Shown here piece after piece: positions 1-8,724 of a DNA stretch of 64,000 nt. A program made the position numbers and the translations under genes. The notes below the pieces were generated by a model that saw only the letters and a list, made by a program, of their open reading frames with translations, searched no databases and had not been told where the DNA came from. Each line of letters begins with the position of its first letter. Position 1 is the stretch's first letter. The stretch comes from Izhakiella australiensis (GTDB taxonomy: Bacteria > Pseudomonadota > Gammaproteobacteria > Enterobacterales > Enterobacteriaceae): the NCBI RefSeq assembly GCF_002006995.1, contig NZ_MRUL01000005.1, forward strand, positions 62,001 to 126,000. The letters run 5' to 3'.

Positions 1-501
1 GTGGCGGCCTTTATAACAGGTCCCTGCGGCATGAGCCGCATCTTCAATAATGGGAATGCCGTGACGCTGTCCGATAGCATTCAGGGCGTCAATATCGGCC
101 GGCGCACCGGCGTAGTGAACCGGAATGATAGCGCGGGTGCGCGGCGTGATCGCAGCCTCAACGGCTTCAGGCGTCACCATCAGGGTGTCGCGGTCGATAT
201 CAATCATCACCGGCGTGGCGCCCAGCAGGCAGATCATATTCAGCGTGGATACCCAGGTCAGCGAAGGGGTAATCACTTCATCGCCGGGGCCGATACCCAA
301 TGCCATCAGCGTGACGTGCATACCGCCGGTTGCCGAGCTAACCGCGATGGCATGCTGGTTGCCGGTCAACTGGCAGAAAGCCTGCTCAAGTTGCTGATTT
401 TTCGGGCCAGTGGTAATCCAGCCCGATGACAACACCTCTTGGACCGCATCCAGTTCTTCTGCGCCCATTGCCGGGCGTGAAAAGGGGAGAAACTCAGACA
501 T
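1..501 (-). CDS. arnB: UDP-4-amino-4-deoxy-L-arabinose--oxoglutarate aminotransferase ArnB (N-terminal part, runs off the window)
   Basis: This is a PLP-dependent sugar aminotransferase of the DegT/DnrJ/EryC1/StrS family. It makes UDP-L-Ara4N for lipid A modification and polymyxin resistance. The translated 167 residues start [13 protein letters not shown] and contain [32 protein letters not shown] and [10 protein letters not shown]. These are close to identical to E. coli ArnB; IIEDAAH is the PLP-contacting region. The ATG lies at 499-501, with AGGGAAA upstream as a likely ribosome binding site. The 3' half, including the PLP lysine, and presumably the rest of the arn operon lie left of the window. 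In other enterobacteria PmrA/PhoP control this promoter. Only a poorly spaced PmrA-like site is visible upstream. Confidence 0.95.
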   Translation of the reverse strand, partial: MSEFLPFSRPAMGAEELDAVQEVLSSGWITTGPKNQQLEQAFCQLTGNQHAIAVSSATGGMHVTLMALGIGPGDEVITPSLTWVSTLNMICLLGATPVMIDIDRDTLMVTPEAVEAAITPRTRAIIPVHYAGAPADIDALNAIGQRHGIPIIEDAAHAAGTCYKGRH

Positions 502-903
502 TAGTTCAATTTCCCTAAACGAACATTGATTAAATTTTTAACCTTTTGTGCGGGCTGTCAAGCGGCGGAGTGACAAAAATCAACCGAATATGATCCCCCT
601 CCCAGGATAAAAAGAGAAAGAGCCCGCTCCCGAGAATACGCGATGAAGTTTAAACCTCAGGCAAACCACGCCAAAGAAAATTTATAAATACGCCGGGTAA
701 TAATGCGTAGATTAACGGTTCATTCTGAGGTCTTGCTTAAGCCAGACAAAAAGCACACAAGGCTAAAAACTCTCGCACGATAAACATTCGCTCCCGCAAC
801 AGCAAGCCCTCATTTGTGCGTGATAGTTTGGTTAAGTATTAATGAAGCAAAATAATTTAACGATGTGATGTTCTGACAGGGCAGCCTCCGCTGCCCTTGA
901 AGG
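502..903. other. Intergenic region upstream of arnB and downstream of the DUF979 gene
   Basis: A 402-base gap between arnB and the end of the pxp operon; both flanking genes are on the minus strand. I see no convincing ORF. A 7-bp stem with a 6-base loop (878-884 / 891-897, AGGGCAG / CTGCCCT) lies just past the end of the DUF979 gene. It may end that operon, although no U-run follows it. The arnB promoter should be in the left part (about 510-620). Confidence 0.5.
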
Positions 904-1917
904 TTATAAGAAAGCGAGGAAATAGAGCAGGATAACGTTCGCCACCAGCAGCATTGCGCCGGTCGGCGCCTGGGCTTTAATCACCGCGTTGCGATCGGGA
1001 AGCTCCAGCAGCGCCGCCGGCACCAGATTAAAATTAGCCGCCATTGGCGTCAGTAGCGTACCGCAGTAGCCGGAAAACATGCCGATTGCCGCCATTACCG
1101 CAGGGTTAGCGCCCAGGTGCTGTACCAGAATTGGAATGCCGACCCCTGCCGCAATAATCGGGAAGGCCGCAAAGGCGTTGCCCATCACCATGGTCAGCAG
1201 CGCCATGCCAAAAACGAATACCAGCACCGCGACCAGCCGGTTATCGACCGTCAGCCAGGTTTCAACCAGATGGGAAATAGCCGCACCGACGCCGGCCTGG
1301 GTGAATAATAAACCCAGGGTGGCGAGGATCTGCGGCAGGATAAAGGCCCAGCCGATGGCGTCCAGCAAGCGCCGCGTCTCCTGAATAGACTGCGCCGGGG
1401 TATCTCTGGTCAACGCCAGCGCGATCAGCCAGCCAATCAGGCAGCCCAGCGCCATGGAAAAAAGCGTCACCAGGGTGGCGTGGTTACCCGGCCCGAACAG
1501 CCCTTCCTGCAGACCAGGAATATTATTGAAGGCCAGAATCCCGCCAACGGTGATCGCCGGAATAGCCAACGCCGGCAGAAACAGCCGGTTGCGCAGGCGG
1601 CTGGCGCTGGCCCGCTGTTCACTTTCCGGACGCTTATGGTAGCTGCCCATTTTAACGCCGCCGCAGCCGGCGATCAGCGCCATCAGAACCACGACCACGC
1701 CAACGATAATATTCACCGTTTTTGCGGCATTCGCCTCGCCGACCCAGCCGACAGCGAGATGCGTCGTCCAGTCGCCAATCAGAAATACCAGTCCGTACAG
1801 CCCCCAGAACAGGCCGGTGGTGAAACGGCGCGGGTTTTTATCATCGCGCCAGGACATGGCGGCGACAATAAACAAAATCAGCGCGGCCAAAAAATTAAGA
1901 TACTGTTGCTGAAACAT
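904..1917 (-). CDS. DUF979 family membrane protein, putative 5-oxoproline transporter subunit
   Basis: A 337-residue integral membrane protein with about nine or ten hydrophobic segments. It begins MFQQQYLNFLAALILFIVAAM and ends in hydrophobic LLVANVILLYFLAFL. Glycine-rich loops such as GMFSGYCGTLLTPMAANFN are typical of the DUF979 family, which is always paired with DUF969 and found beside pxpABC genes. It is annotated elsewhere as half of a two-subunit 5-oxoproline transporter. Its ATG overlaps the stop of the upstream DUF969 gene by one base (TAATG), so the two are translationally coupled. Operon position and partner support uptake of 5-oxoproline for the cytosolic PxpABC enzyme. The transport function is known only by family association. 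Confidence 0.85.
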   Translation of the reverse strand: MFQQQYLNFLAALILFIVAAMSWRDDKNPRRFTTGLFWGLYGLVFLIGDWTTHLAVGWVGEANAAKTVNIIVGVVVVLMALIAGCGGVKMGSYHKRPESEQRASASRLRNRLFLPALAIPAITVGGILAFNNIPGLQEGLFGPGNHATLVTLFSMALGCLIGWLIALALTRDTPAQSIQETRRLLDAIGWAFILPQILATLGLLFTQAGVGAAISHLVETWLTVDNRLVAVLVFVFGMALLTMVMGNAFAAFPIIAAGVGIPILVQHLGANPAVMAAIGMFSGYCGTLLTPMAANFNLVPAALLELPDRNAVIKAQAPTGAMLLVANVILLYFLAFL

Positions 1918-2645
1918 TAGCGCTCTCCTTTATCTTTCAGGGCCGCGCGATTTAAAGCACCCAGCTCAGCCGCCAGGCGACGATCGAGGCGACGCAGGCG
2001 GAATGAATGAATAATGAACGCGCAGATGGCGGTCGGCAGCCCCCAGAGAGCGATATGCAGCGGCTCGGTCTGAATATTCGCCGTTTGCTGCATAAAATTA
2101 TGCATGAACAAAACGCCGCCGAACGCGACGAAAATATCTTCGCCGAAGAACAGGCCAACGTTATCGGTTGCCGCCGCCATGGCCCGCAGCCTGAGGCGCG
2201 TGGCTTTGGGCAACTCACCATACAGATTTTCCGCTGCCCCTTCGGCCATCGGCGCCAGCAGCGGGCGCACCATCTGCGGATGACCGCCGAGACTGGTTAA
2301 CCCCATCGCCGCCGCCAGCTCACGCACCAGCAAATAGACCGTCAGCAGCCGTCCGGCGGTTGCCGATTTGATATTGGAAATCCACACCTGCGCCCAGTGC
2401 TTGAGGCCATGTCGTTCCAGCAAACCAATAACCACCAGCGGCAGCACGATGATCAGCGCCAGGTTGCGGGTATTAAGAAAGCCGCTGCCGAGGCTCGCCA
2501 GAATGGTTCCAACAGGCATACTGGCGCTCAGACCGGTAATGATTCCGGCGAGCACCACCACCAGCACCGGATTAAGTCGGCATAAAAAGCCGATAATAAT
2601 CGCGGCGATGCCGATTAGCGGCCAGAGATTCACTGCTTCGTTCAT
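1917..2645 (-). CDS. DUF969 family membrane protein, putative 5-oxoproline transporter subunit
   Basis: A hydrophobic protein of 242 residues starting MNEAVNLWPLIGIAAIIIGF. I chose the ATG at 2643-2645 because AGGAG lies 5 bases upstream; a longer frame from 2663 has no such signal. It has several membrane spans. The motif LAAAMGLTSLGGHPQMVRPL sits in the middle, followed by ATRLRLRAMAAATDNVGLFF, a conserved DUF969 stretch. DUF969 and DUF979 proteins occur as a pair, and the stop of this gene overlaps the start of the DUF979 gene by one base. It is the fourth gene of the minus-strand operon pxpA, pxpBC, biotin carboxylase, DUF969, DUF979. The likely role is 5-oxoproline import, by family and context rather than direct evidence. 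Confidence 0.85.
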   Translation of the reverse strand: MNEAVNLWPLIGIAAIIIGFLCRLNPVLVVVLAGIITGLSASMPVGTILASLGSGFLNTRNLALIIVLPLVVIGLLERHGLKHWAQVWISNIKSATAGRLLTVYLLVRELAAAMGLTSLGGHPQMVRPLLAPMAEGAAENLYGELPKATRLRLRAMAAATDNVGLFFGEDIFVAFGGVLFMHNFMQQTANIQTEPLHIALWGLPTAICAFIIHSFRLRRLDRRLAAELGALNRAALKDKGER

Positions 2646-2722
2646 AGTATCTCCTGAGATCAAGGCCCGCAGCGCGGGACACGATGATGTATTTGTCCGA
2701 CGAGAGCTAACTGCCGGGCTTA

Positions 2723-4465
2723 TTATTCAGTAATCACATGGGCTACCACGGTGCCAGCGGCAATCATCTCGCCGCTGGTCGCCTGCAACTGCACTTTGCC
2801 GGCACAGGGCGCCAGCAACGGCGTTTCCATTTTCATCGCCTCAAGCGTGGCGAGGGTGTCGCCTTCGGCAACCTGCGCCCCCTCTTCAACCAGCCACGCC
2901 TGCAACACGCCGGCAATTGGCGCTTCAACGTCGCCCGGCCGGCTTTGCTCACCGGCAGCACCAGCGTCCGCTGCGGATGCGCCTTCTGCGAGCGCCGCTC
3001 CCGCCAGCAGCGAAGCAGGCAGCCCCAGCTGCACGCGTTTTCCATCAATTTCAATAAAAGTACGGGTTAACGCTGGCATGGCTGCCGGTAACGCGCGCGC
3101 AGCCGGTTCCAGCGCAGCGCTAAAATCCGTATCAATCCAGCGGGTATGGACGGCGAAATTGCCGTCGGCGGCAATAAAATCCGCGTGTTCGATCGCCTGA
3201 CGATGAAACGGCAATACGCTGGCAATGCCTTCGATAGTGAACTCGGCCAGCGCCCGGCGCGCGCGCGCCAGCGCCTGCTCGCGGCTGCTGCCCCAGACCA
3301 CCAGCTTCGCCATCAGTGAATCAAAGGTTGGCGGCACCAGCGAACCCCGGGTAACGCCGCTATCGAGGCGAATACCCGGCCCGGAGGGTGGTGAAAAGCA
3401 GCTGAGGGTACCGGAAACCGGCAAAAAGCCGCGCGCCGGATCTTCCGCGTTAATGCGAAACTCAATCGCGTGGCCGCGCGGCGACGGCGTGGCGCAGTCC
3501 GTAAGGCGTTCACCGGCGGCAATTTTCAGTTGGGCTACCACCAGATCAATGCCGGTAGTTTCTTCGGTAACGGTATGTTCCACTTGCAGACGTGTATTGA
3601 CCTCAAGAAAAGAGATTACGCCCTCTTTGCTCAGCAGGAACTCCACCGTGCCGGCGCCGGTATAATCCGCCTCGGCGCAAATATCATGGGCAGCCTTGTG
3701 GATGCGCTCGCGCTGCCGATCGCTCAGAAAAGGCGCCGGCGCTTCTTCAATCAGCTTCTGGTTGCGGCGCTGCAGCGAGCAGTCGCGCGTCCCCAGCACC
3801 TGCACGTTGCCGTACTGGTCTGCGAGAATTTGCGCCTCGATATGACGTGGGCGATCGAGAAACTGTTCAACAAAGCATTCACCGCGGCCAAAGGCGGTGG
3901 TTGCCTCACGTACCGCCTGAGCATACAGTTCGCGCACTTCCTCCTTACGCCAGGCCACCTTCATACCGCGCCCGCCGCCGCCGTAGGCAGCTTTAATCGC
4001 GACCGGCAGGCCATGCTGCGCGGCAAATGCCTGAACCTCATCTGCGCTGCTTACCGGGCCGGGCGTTCCCGCCACCAGCGGCGCGCCGATGCGCTGCGCC
4101 AGCTGGCGCGCCTGGACCTTATCTCCCAGTACGGCGATGGTGGCAGGTTTTGGACCAATCCAGCACAGCCCGGCGTCAATCACCGCCTGGGCGAAATCCG
4201 CCCTTTCAGAGAGAAAACCATAGCCGGGGTGAACGGCATCGGCGCCGGCTTTTTTTGCCAGATCGATTACGCGCTCAATATTAAGATAGGTTTCTTCCGG
4301 GCGGTTGCCGGGCAGCGCCCAGGCCTCATCCGCCAGCTGGACATGCAGCGCCTCACTATCGCAGTCGGCGTATGCAGCAACCGAAGCAATGCCCAGATCG
4401 CGGCAGGCGCGGATAACGCGCACGGCAATTTCACCACGGTTGGCAATCAGGACTTTTTTCATCAT
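2723..4465 (-). CDS. Biotin carboxylase fused to a biotinyl carrier domain, within the pxp operon
   Basis: A 580-residue AccC-like protein. Residues 1-110 form the biotin carboxylase N-domain ([20 protein letters not shown]). An ATP-grasp domain follows, with the glycine-rich loop [14 protein letters not shown] and the active-site stretch [16 protein letters not shown]. The C-domain starts near 335. The last ~75 residues are a biotinyl domain with EAMKMETPL, the biotin-accepting lysine being about residue 545. It would load CO2 onto its own biotin at the cost of ATP. No carboxyltransferase of the usual acyl-CoA type is nearby. The adjacent PxpC half belongs to the urea-amidolyase-like carboxyltransferase family and is a plausible partner. 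Its ATG overlaps the pxpBC stop by four bases (ATGA). E. coli pxpABC lacks this gene. Confidence 0.9.
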   Translation of the reverse strand: MMKKVLIANRGEIAVRVIRACRDLGIASVAAYADCDSEALHVQLADEAWALPGNRPEETYLNIERVIDLAKKAGADAVHPGYGFLSERADFAQAVIDAGLCWIGPKPATIAVLGDKVQARQLAQRIGAPLVAGTPGPVSSADEVQAFAAQHGLPVAIKAAYGGGGRGMKVAWRKEEVRELYAQAVREATTAFGRGECFVEQFLDRPRHIEAQILADQYGNVQVLGTRDCSLQRRNQKLIEEAPAPFLSDRQRERIHKAAHDICAEADYTGAGTVEFLLSKEGVISFLEVNTRLQVEHTVTEETTGIDLVVAQLKIAAGERLTDCATPSPRGHAIEFRINAEDPARGFLPVSGTLSCFSPPSGPGIRLDSGVTRGSLVPPTFDSLMAKLVVWGSSREQALARARRALAEFTIEGIASVLPFHRQAIEHADFIAADGNFAVHTRWIDTDFSAALEPAARALPAAMPALTRTFIEIDGKRVQLGLPASLLAGAALAEGASAADAGAAGEQSRPGDVEAPIAGVLQAWLVEEGAQVAEGDTLATLEAMKMETPLLAPCAGKVQLQATSGEMIAAGTVVAHVITE

Positions 4466-6063
4466 GGTCTCTCGTTTGCGGCCGACGCTTCCGGCGTCAG
4501 CGGAATAAATGGCATTACCGGGTTAAAACGCACCAGCACGCCCGGCGGCAGCTGCCCGGTCAGATCAAGGTGCCAGTCAGCGACGTTGGCAATCACCGGA
4601 TAACCGCCGGTGAGCGGATGGTCGGCAAGAAACAGCACTGGCTGACCGTTAGCGGGTACCTGAATCGCGCCGGGCCTTGCCCCTTCGCTGGGCAGCTCGG
4701 CGGTTTGTTCCCGGCTGAGCACCCTCTCCCCCTCCAGCCGCAGACCTATGCGACTGGAAAGCGGCGTTACCCGCCAGCTTTGTTGACTTAACAGCGCTAC
4801 CGCCTGCGGCGTGAACCAGTCGGTGCGCGGCCCCATCACCACATCCAGGGTGACGCTTTCACCGGCGACCGGCAGCGTAGCGGCGGGGGTTTCATTGAGC
4901 GCTACCGGCAGCAGCGCAGCACTGCGGCGGCGCAGCAGGATGTCACCCTGAACCACCGGCGCCGGTCCCAGCTGCGCTAGGGTATCCGTGGCGCAGCTAT
5001 CCAGCACCGGCGTAACGACAAAGCCGCCCCGCAGCGCCAGATAGCAGCGCGCGCCCTGCTGCGGGGCACCCAGCGTCAGGCGGTCGCCCGCCGCCAGTGC
5101 CAGCGGCTGCCAGCCGGATAGCCTATGCCGCTGTTGATCGGCGGTAGTCAGGGTGATGGCGCAGCCAGCGCCGGTGAGCGCCAGCAGGCAGTCGCTCAAT
5201 ATGTCAATCACCACGCCGCCAGGCAGTAATTCGAGGCAGGCTGCAGCACCCGGATTGCCGACCAGCCGATTGGCGCTATGCAGCGCGGCGCGATCGACCG
5301 CACCGGAGGTAGAAACCCCCTGCCCGGCTTTCCCGGCGCGCCCTTCATCCTGAAACAGCATCTGGATCCCTGACGCCACGATCTTCAGCGTCGCGTCACC
5401 GTCAGGCTGGCCTGCTACTTTGGCGGCGAATGCGGCGGGTAATGAGAAGCTGCGTTTGCTTTCATCATGGAAACGGACGCGCATACCCGGTTGCAGCAGC
5501 GCGGGAGTGGCGCGCGCCAGATCCCACATCGCCAATCGGGTGGAGCCAATCAGCTGCCAGCCGCCGGGGCTGGCTTTGGGATAAACGCCGCTGAACTCCC
5601 CAGCCAGGCCGACGGAGCCGGCGGGAATGCGCGGGCGCGGCGAGGCCCGCCGGGGTACCGTCAGGCCGCTGTCGCCGGAGAGATAGGCAAAGCCCGGCGC
5701 AAAGCCGGTGAAGGCGACGCTGAATTCGGTTTCGCTGTGGCGGCGGATCACTTCCGCAACCTCAATACCGAGCAGCTCGGCAACCTGCGGCAAATCCTCA
5801 CCGTCGTAGCGCAGCGGAATATCAACCTTTTCGCCCACCCGGTGCTGACGGGCGCTTAGCGGCCAGCCGCTGAGCGTATTCACCAGATGCTGCGCCGACA
5901 TTTTCTGCGGCTGAAAGCGGATCAGCAGCGTGCGCGCCGCCGGTATAATCTCGTCGATGGCCTCCAGTGACGCCTGCTGTAGCGCATCCAGAAGCGCCAG
6001 GGTTTCTTCCAGCGTTGCCAGTTCGACCAGCAGCGCATCGTAATTAACCGGTAAAAAACGCAT
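4462..6063 (-). CDS. pxpBC: 5-oxoprolinase PxpB-PxpC fusion
   Basis: A single 533-residue protein that joins what are two subunits in E. coli (PxpB about 218 and PxpC about 310 residues). Residues 1-215 match PxpB/KipI (allophanate hydrolase subunit 1), with [15 protein letters not shown] and [19 protein letters not shown]. From about 228 the PxpC/KipA domain begins ([20 protein letters not shown]) and carries the [11 protein letters not shown] and [16 protein letters not shown] signatures. With PxpA it forms the ATP-dependent 5-oxoprolinase that opens pyroglutamate to glutamate in the cytosol. The fusion is uninterrupted, and the length equals the sum of the parts. It lies 9 bases after pxpA and overlaps the biotin carboxylase start by four bases. 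Confidence 0.93.
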   Translation of the reverse strand: MRFLPVNYDALLVELATLEETLALLDALQQASLEAIDEIIPAARTLLIRFQPQKMSAQHLVNTLSGWPLSARQHRVGEKVDIPLRYDGEDLPQVAELLGIEVAEVIRRHSETEFSVAFTGFAPGFAYLSGDSGLTVPRRASPRPRIPAGSVGLAGEFSGVYPKASPGGWQLIGSTRLAMWDLARATPALLQPGMRVRFHDESKRSFSLPAAFAAKVAGQPDGDATLKIVASGIQMLFQDEGRAGKAGQGVSTSGAVDRAALHSANRLVGNPGAAACLELLPGGVVIDILSDCLLALTGAGCAITLTTADQQRHRLSGWQPLALAAGDRLTLGAPQQGARCYLALRGGFVVTPVLDSCATDTLAQLGPAPVVQGDILLRRRSAALLPVALNETPAATLPVAGESVTLDVVMGPRTDWFTPQAVALLSQQSWRVTPLSSRIGLRLEGERVLSREQTAELPSEGARPGAIQVPANGQPVLFLADHPLTGGYPVIANVADWHLDLTGQLPPGVLVRFNPVMPFIPLTPEASAANERP

Positions 6064-6072
6064 GCCAGCTCC

Positions 6073-6834
6073 TCAGCCTGCCGCGGCAGTCAGGGAAACG
6101 CCGGCGCGGGTTAACGCCTGATGCACAGCGCTGGCTATTGCTACCGCGTCCGGCGAGTCGCCATGAATGCAGATTGACTCCGCCGTCAGCGTCAGCGTGC
6201 TGCCATCAATAGCGGTCAGCGTACCGGTGGTAACCAGCTGCACCATGCGCGCCGCCACCTGTTCAGGATCGTGCAGCACCGCGCCCGGCTCACGGCGCGA
6301 GACCAGGGTTCCCTCAGGGGTATAGGCCCGGTCGGCAAACGCCTCACGCAGCACGCGGATTCCCGCCTGACGCGCCAGCGCCTCCAGCGGCGAGTTCGCC
6401 AGCACCATCAGCGCCAGATGGCCCCCCAGCGCCTTGATCGCCGCAATCACCGCCTGCGCCTGCTGCTGGTGATGAGCGATGGTGTTATACAGCGCGCCGT
6501 GGGGCTTAACGTAGCTGACGCGGCAGCCAGCGGCGGTTGCCAGTCCTTGCAGAGCGCCTATCTGATAAATCACATCAGCAGTCAGATCAGCGCTGGCAAT
6601 ATCCATATTGCGGCGGCCAAAGCCAGCCAAGTCGGGGTAGGAAACGTGCGCGCCAATCGCCACGTTACGCTTTTGTGCAGCGCACAGGGTTTGCAGGATG
6701 CCGGCCGGATCGCCCGCGTGAAAGCCACAGGCAACGTTGGCGCTGGAAACCAGTGCCAGCATGGCTTCATCGTCACCCATGCGCCAGGCGCCAAAGCTTT
6801 CGCCCAGATCGCTATTTAAATCAACACGTTTCAC
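6073..6834 (-). CDS. pxpA: 5-oxoprolinase subunit PxpA (LamB/YcsF family)
   Basis: A 253-residue protein with the family start [16 protein letters not shown], then [30 protein letters not shown] and [11 protein letters not shown], and ending near [12 protein letters not shown]. These His/Asp-rich motifs form the PxpA TIM-like barrel active site. I place the start at the GTG at 6832-6834. It has GGAGG seven bases upstream and gives the normal family N-terminus. A longer frame reaching 6948 adds 38 residues unlike the family. PxpA acts with PxpBC to hydrolyse 5-oxoproline. It is the first gene of the operon, so the 334-base gap up to the divergent GntR gene should hold the operon promoter. Confidence 0.93.
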   Translation of the reverse strand: MKRVDLNSDLGESFGAWRMGDDEAMLALVSSANVACGFHAGDPAGILQTLCAAQKRNVAIGAHVSYPDLAGFGRRNMDIASADLTADVIYQIGALQGLATAAGCRVSYVKPHGALYNTIAHHQQQAQAVIAAIKALGGHLALMVLANSPLEALARQAGIRVLREAFADRAYTPEGTLVSRREPGAVLHDPEQVAARMVQLVTTGTLTAIDGSTLTLTAESICIHGDSPDAVAIASAVHQALTRAGVSLTAAAG

Positions 6835-6936
6835 AACTGTGCCTCCGATTGAGGTTTTGTCAGACCATCGATAAATTAAGCAACTGTCATGCCAGTGATT
6901 AACAAAATGGCATTTAATAAGAACAATGACGGGATC

Positions 6937-6949
6937 ATTGTTGAACAAT
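6937..6949. promoter_or_regulatory. Perfect inverted repeat upstream of pxpA, candidate GntR operator
   Basis: ATTGTTGAACAAT is a perfect 6-bp palindrome around a central G, about 100 bases upstream of the pxpA GTG and on the promoter side. FCD-type GntR regulators often bind short palindromes with TTGT/ACAA arms. The gntR gene transcribed away from this gap is the obvious candidate. Binding is inferred, not shown. Confidence 0.4.
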
Positions 6950-7031
6950 ACGCATAAAAGTAATGGAATGGTTACTTAAAATTGTCGAAAATGTGAACTC
7001 ATTAAGGCTAAAGCCGCCGCCATGCACCACG

Positions 7032-7069
7032 AAAGTGCGCACAATGAACCAACAAAGTGCGTGCGATGA
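7032..7069 (+). repeat. Two direct repeats 22 bp apart in the pxpA-gntR intergenic region
   Basis: The 16-mers at 7032-7047 (AAAGTGCGCACAATGA) and 7054-7069 (AAAGTGCGTGCGATGA) match at 13 of 16 positions. Their starts are 22 bases apart, about two helical turns, so a bound protein would contact the same DNA face. They sit 100-137 bases upstream of gntR. A regulator site is likely, but the cognate protein is unknown. Confidence 0.4.
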
Positions 7070-7168
7070 GTCATTTCACCCCCCTGGTGCATGCAGGCAG
7101 CCAGCTTGCCGCCTGTGAGGAAGTTATGTGACTATGCGTGCAGGTAAAAGCGAACGGGATCCCTTCAG

Positions 7169-7837
7169 ATGGTAGCTGTAAAACAGGCAGGTGACGCTGG
7201 CCGTACTCTCAGCGGCAGCGTGGCGCAGAAGCTGCGGGATAAGATTACTCAGGGCGAGCTACGGCCGGGTCAGCGCCTGTCAGAAGCCGCGTTAAGCGAA
7301 ACGCTGGAAATTTCCCGCAATACGCTGCGCGAGGTATTTCGCGTGCTGACGCTGGAAGGGCTGCTGGAATACTGGCCGAATCGCGGTGTCTTTGTCAGCA
7401 CGCCGGACATGGCAACCATTGTCGATATTTACCGGGTACGCCAGCTGATTGAATGCCAGGCGATAGCCAGAGCCTATCCATTGCATCCGGCGGTGAAAGC
7501 CATGCGACGCGCCGTGGAGCAGGCGCTAGCCTGTCGGGAACGTCAGGACTGGGATGGCATCGGCACCGCTAATATGGATTTTCACCGGGCAATCGTCGAG
7601 CTGGCGGACAGCAAGCGCCTGAGCAGCTTTTATCGCAATATATCCGCAGAGCTGCGGCTGGCGTTCGGTATACTCAAGGACGCCGAACATCTGCACGTAC
7701 CCTACGTTGAAATGAACCGGGAAATACTGCAACGGGTCGAGGCCGGCAACGGCGAGGACGCCGCGCGGATGCTGAAAACCTATCTGGAACAATCAGAGCG
7801 GGTGCTGCTGGCCACCTATGCCCGACACCACGGTTAA
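7169..7837 (+). CDS. GntR family transcriptional regulator (FCD type)
   Basis: A 222-residue regulator. The winged helix at about 12-75 has the GntR pattern (LRDKITQGELRPGQRLSEAA, then LEISRNTLREVFRVLTLEGL). The C-terminal all-helical FCD effector domain follows, with conserved DFHRAIVELADSKRL and a late MLKTYLEQSERV helix. FCD regulators bind small organic acids through a metal or arginine site. It is divergent from the pxp operon, so control of 5-oxoproline genes is the simplest inference. The start ATG at 7169 lacks a clear ribosome binding site, so poor translation is possible. Its stop shares the TTAA at 7834-7837 with the convergent hydrolase gene. Confidence 0.88.
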   Translation: MVAVKQAGDAGRTLSGSVAQKLRDKITQGELRPGQRLSEAALSETLEISRNTLREVFRVLTLEGLLEYWPNRGVFVSTPDMATIVDIYRVRQLIECQAIARAYPLHPAVKAMRRAVEQALACRERQDWDGIGTANMDFHRAIVELADSKRLSSFYRNISAELRLAFGILKDAEHLHVPYVEMNREILQRVEAGNGEDAARMLKTYLEQSERVLLATYARHHG

Positions 7838-8370
7838 TTCGCGTCGTCACGCCAGAGTTGCAGGATCTCACCGCTGGTTTTTACCTGAATCTCCACACCG
7901 GGAACGGTCAGATTAGCCCACACCTGATTGTGGTGAGCAATCAGCTGCTGCGCGCTGGCAAACGGCGAGTCCACCGTGGTGTGCGCATCGCCGGCAATCA
8001 GCAGATTAACCCCCTGACTGGCGCCATTTTTGATCGTGGCATCAATGCAGTAATCCGTCATACAGCCGCAAAGCGTGACCGGGGAAGCGGCGAGATCCTG
8101 TAGCAGGGTTGTCAGTTCGGTGGCAAAAAAAGCATCACAGGCGGTTTTATTGAGATAATGCGCGCCCGCCGGCTGATGCAGCTCGTCGAGCAGTTTCCAG
8201 GCTTCGCTGCCTTCCTTCATCCAGCCGTCGGTATGCTGAATAAACACCACCTTATCTGTAGCATCGATTAGCTGATTAACGCTGGCAATGCGGCCAGCGG
8301 GGTCAAACAAGGGTTCGGAAAAAACCCCGTTCTGCATATCAATGACCAGCAACACCTTTGCGGTGGTCAT
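7834..8370 (-). CDS. Isochorismatase-family cysteine hydrolase
   Basis: A 178-residue alpha/beta hydrolase of the isochorismatase/nicotinamidase superfamily. The catalytic triad is visible as Asp in VLLVIDMQNGVF, Lys in HYLNKTACDAF and Cys in CGCMTDYCIDATIKNGA. The length is normal. Family members hydrolyse amides, vinyl ethers or nicotinamide, and the substrate cannot be read from the sequence. It is convergent with gntR, with both stop codons in one TTAA. By position it may handle an amide related to the 5-oxoproline pathway, but this is a guess. Transcription starts in the 354-base gap that also carries the MFS gene promoter. Confidence 0.88.
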   Translation of the reverse strand: MTTAKVLLVIDMQNGVFSEPLFDPAGRIASVNQLIDATDKVVFIQHTDGWMKEGSEAWKLLDELHQPAGAHYLNKTACDAFFATELTTLLQDLAASPVTLCGCMTDYCIDATIKNGASQGVNLLIAGDAHTTVDSPFASAQQLIAHHNQVWANLTVPGVEIQVKTSGEILQLWRDDAN

Positions 8371-8724
8371 GCATTCCTCCTGATATCAATATCGGCTATC
8401 GCCTGTTTTAAGGTATAGGCGACCGCCGCGTCCCGCGCCAGCCGATGACAGGCGGTTTTACCCTTTGCCAGCTGCGCGTCACGGCAGGCATAGCGCCTGC
8501 GGATCCTGATAGCGTTAAAGCCGGTTCAGGGCGCCAGGCTGTGATTGTACGTTAACAACTTTGTTACAAAAAATAAACAGAGATGCTGCCGTAGCTGCCG
8601 GCGAGAATCGTTAGCAGTATAGTTATCGTTTAGCTTTATCCGATCTGACGCCGTTAACCCTATAAAAAACCTGCCTTTAGCAGCCCGGGGCGCGTTGGTT
8701 GTATTTTATTAATGGGATGAATTT
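8371..8724. other. Divergent intergenic region between the hydrolase and the MFS transporter
   Basis: A 354-base gap that should hold both divergent promoters. The left part (about 8368-8520) has a minus-strand open frame of some 50 codons, GC-rich and without a start codon. Its TGA overlaps the hydrolase ATG, so it may be an eroded coding remnant. No clear Fur box is seen before the MFS gene. Confidence 0.4.

Noticed and set aside
527-545. PmrA-box-like TTAA pair upstream of arnB
   Set aside because: The two TTAA cores are 8 bases apart, not 11 as in the known PmrA box, and the flanking bases fit poorly.
3470-4603. 377-codon frame antisense to the biotin carboxylase
   Set aside because: It lies opposite a clearly conserved gene in GC-rich DNA, where long antisense frames arise by chance.
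8368-8520. Open frame of about 50 codons ending at the hydrolase start
   Set aside because: It lacks a start codon and any recognised motif; GC-rich DNA gives such frames by chance.
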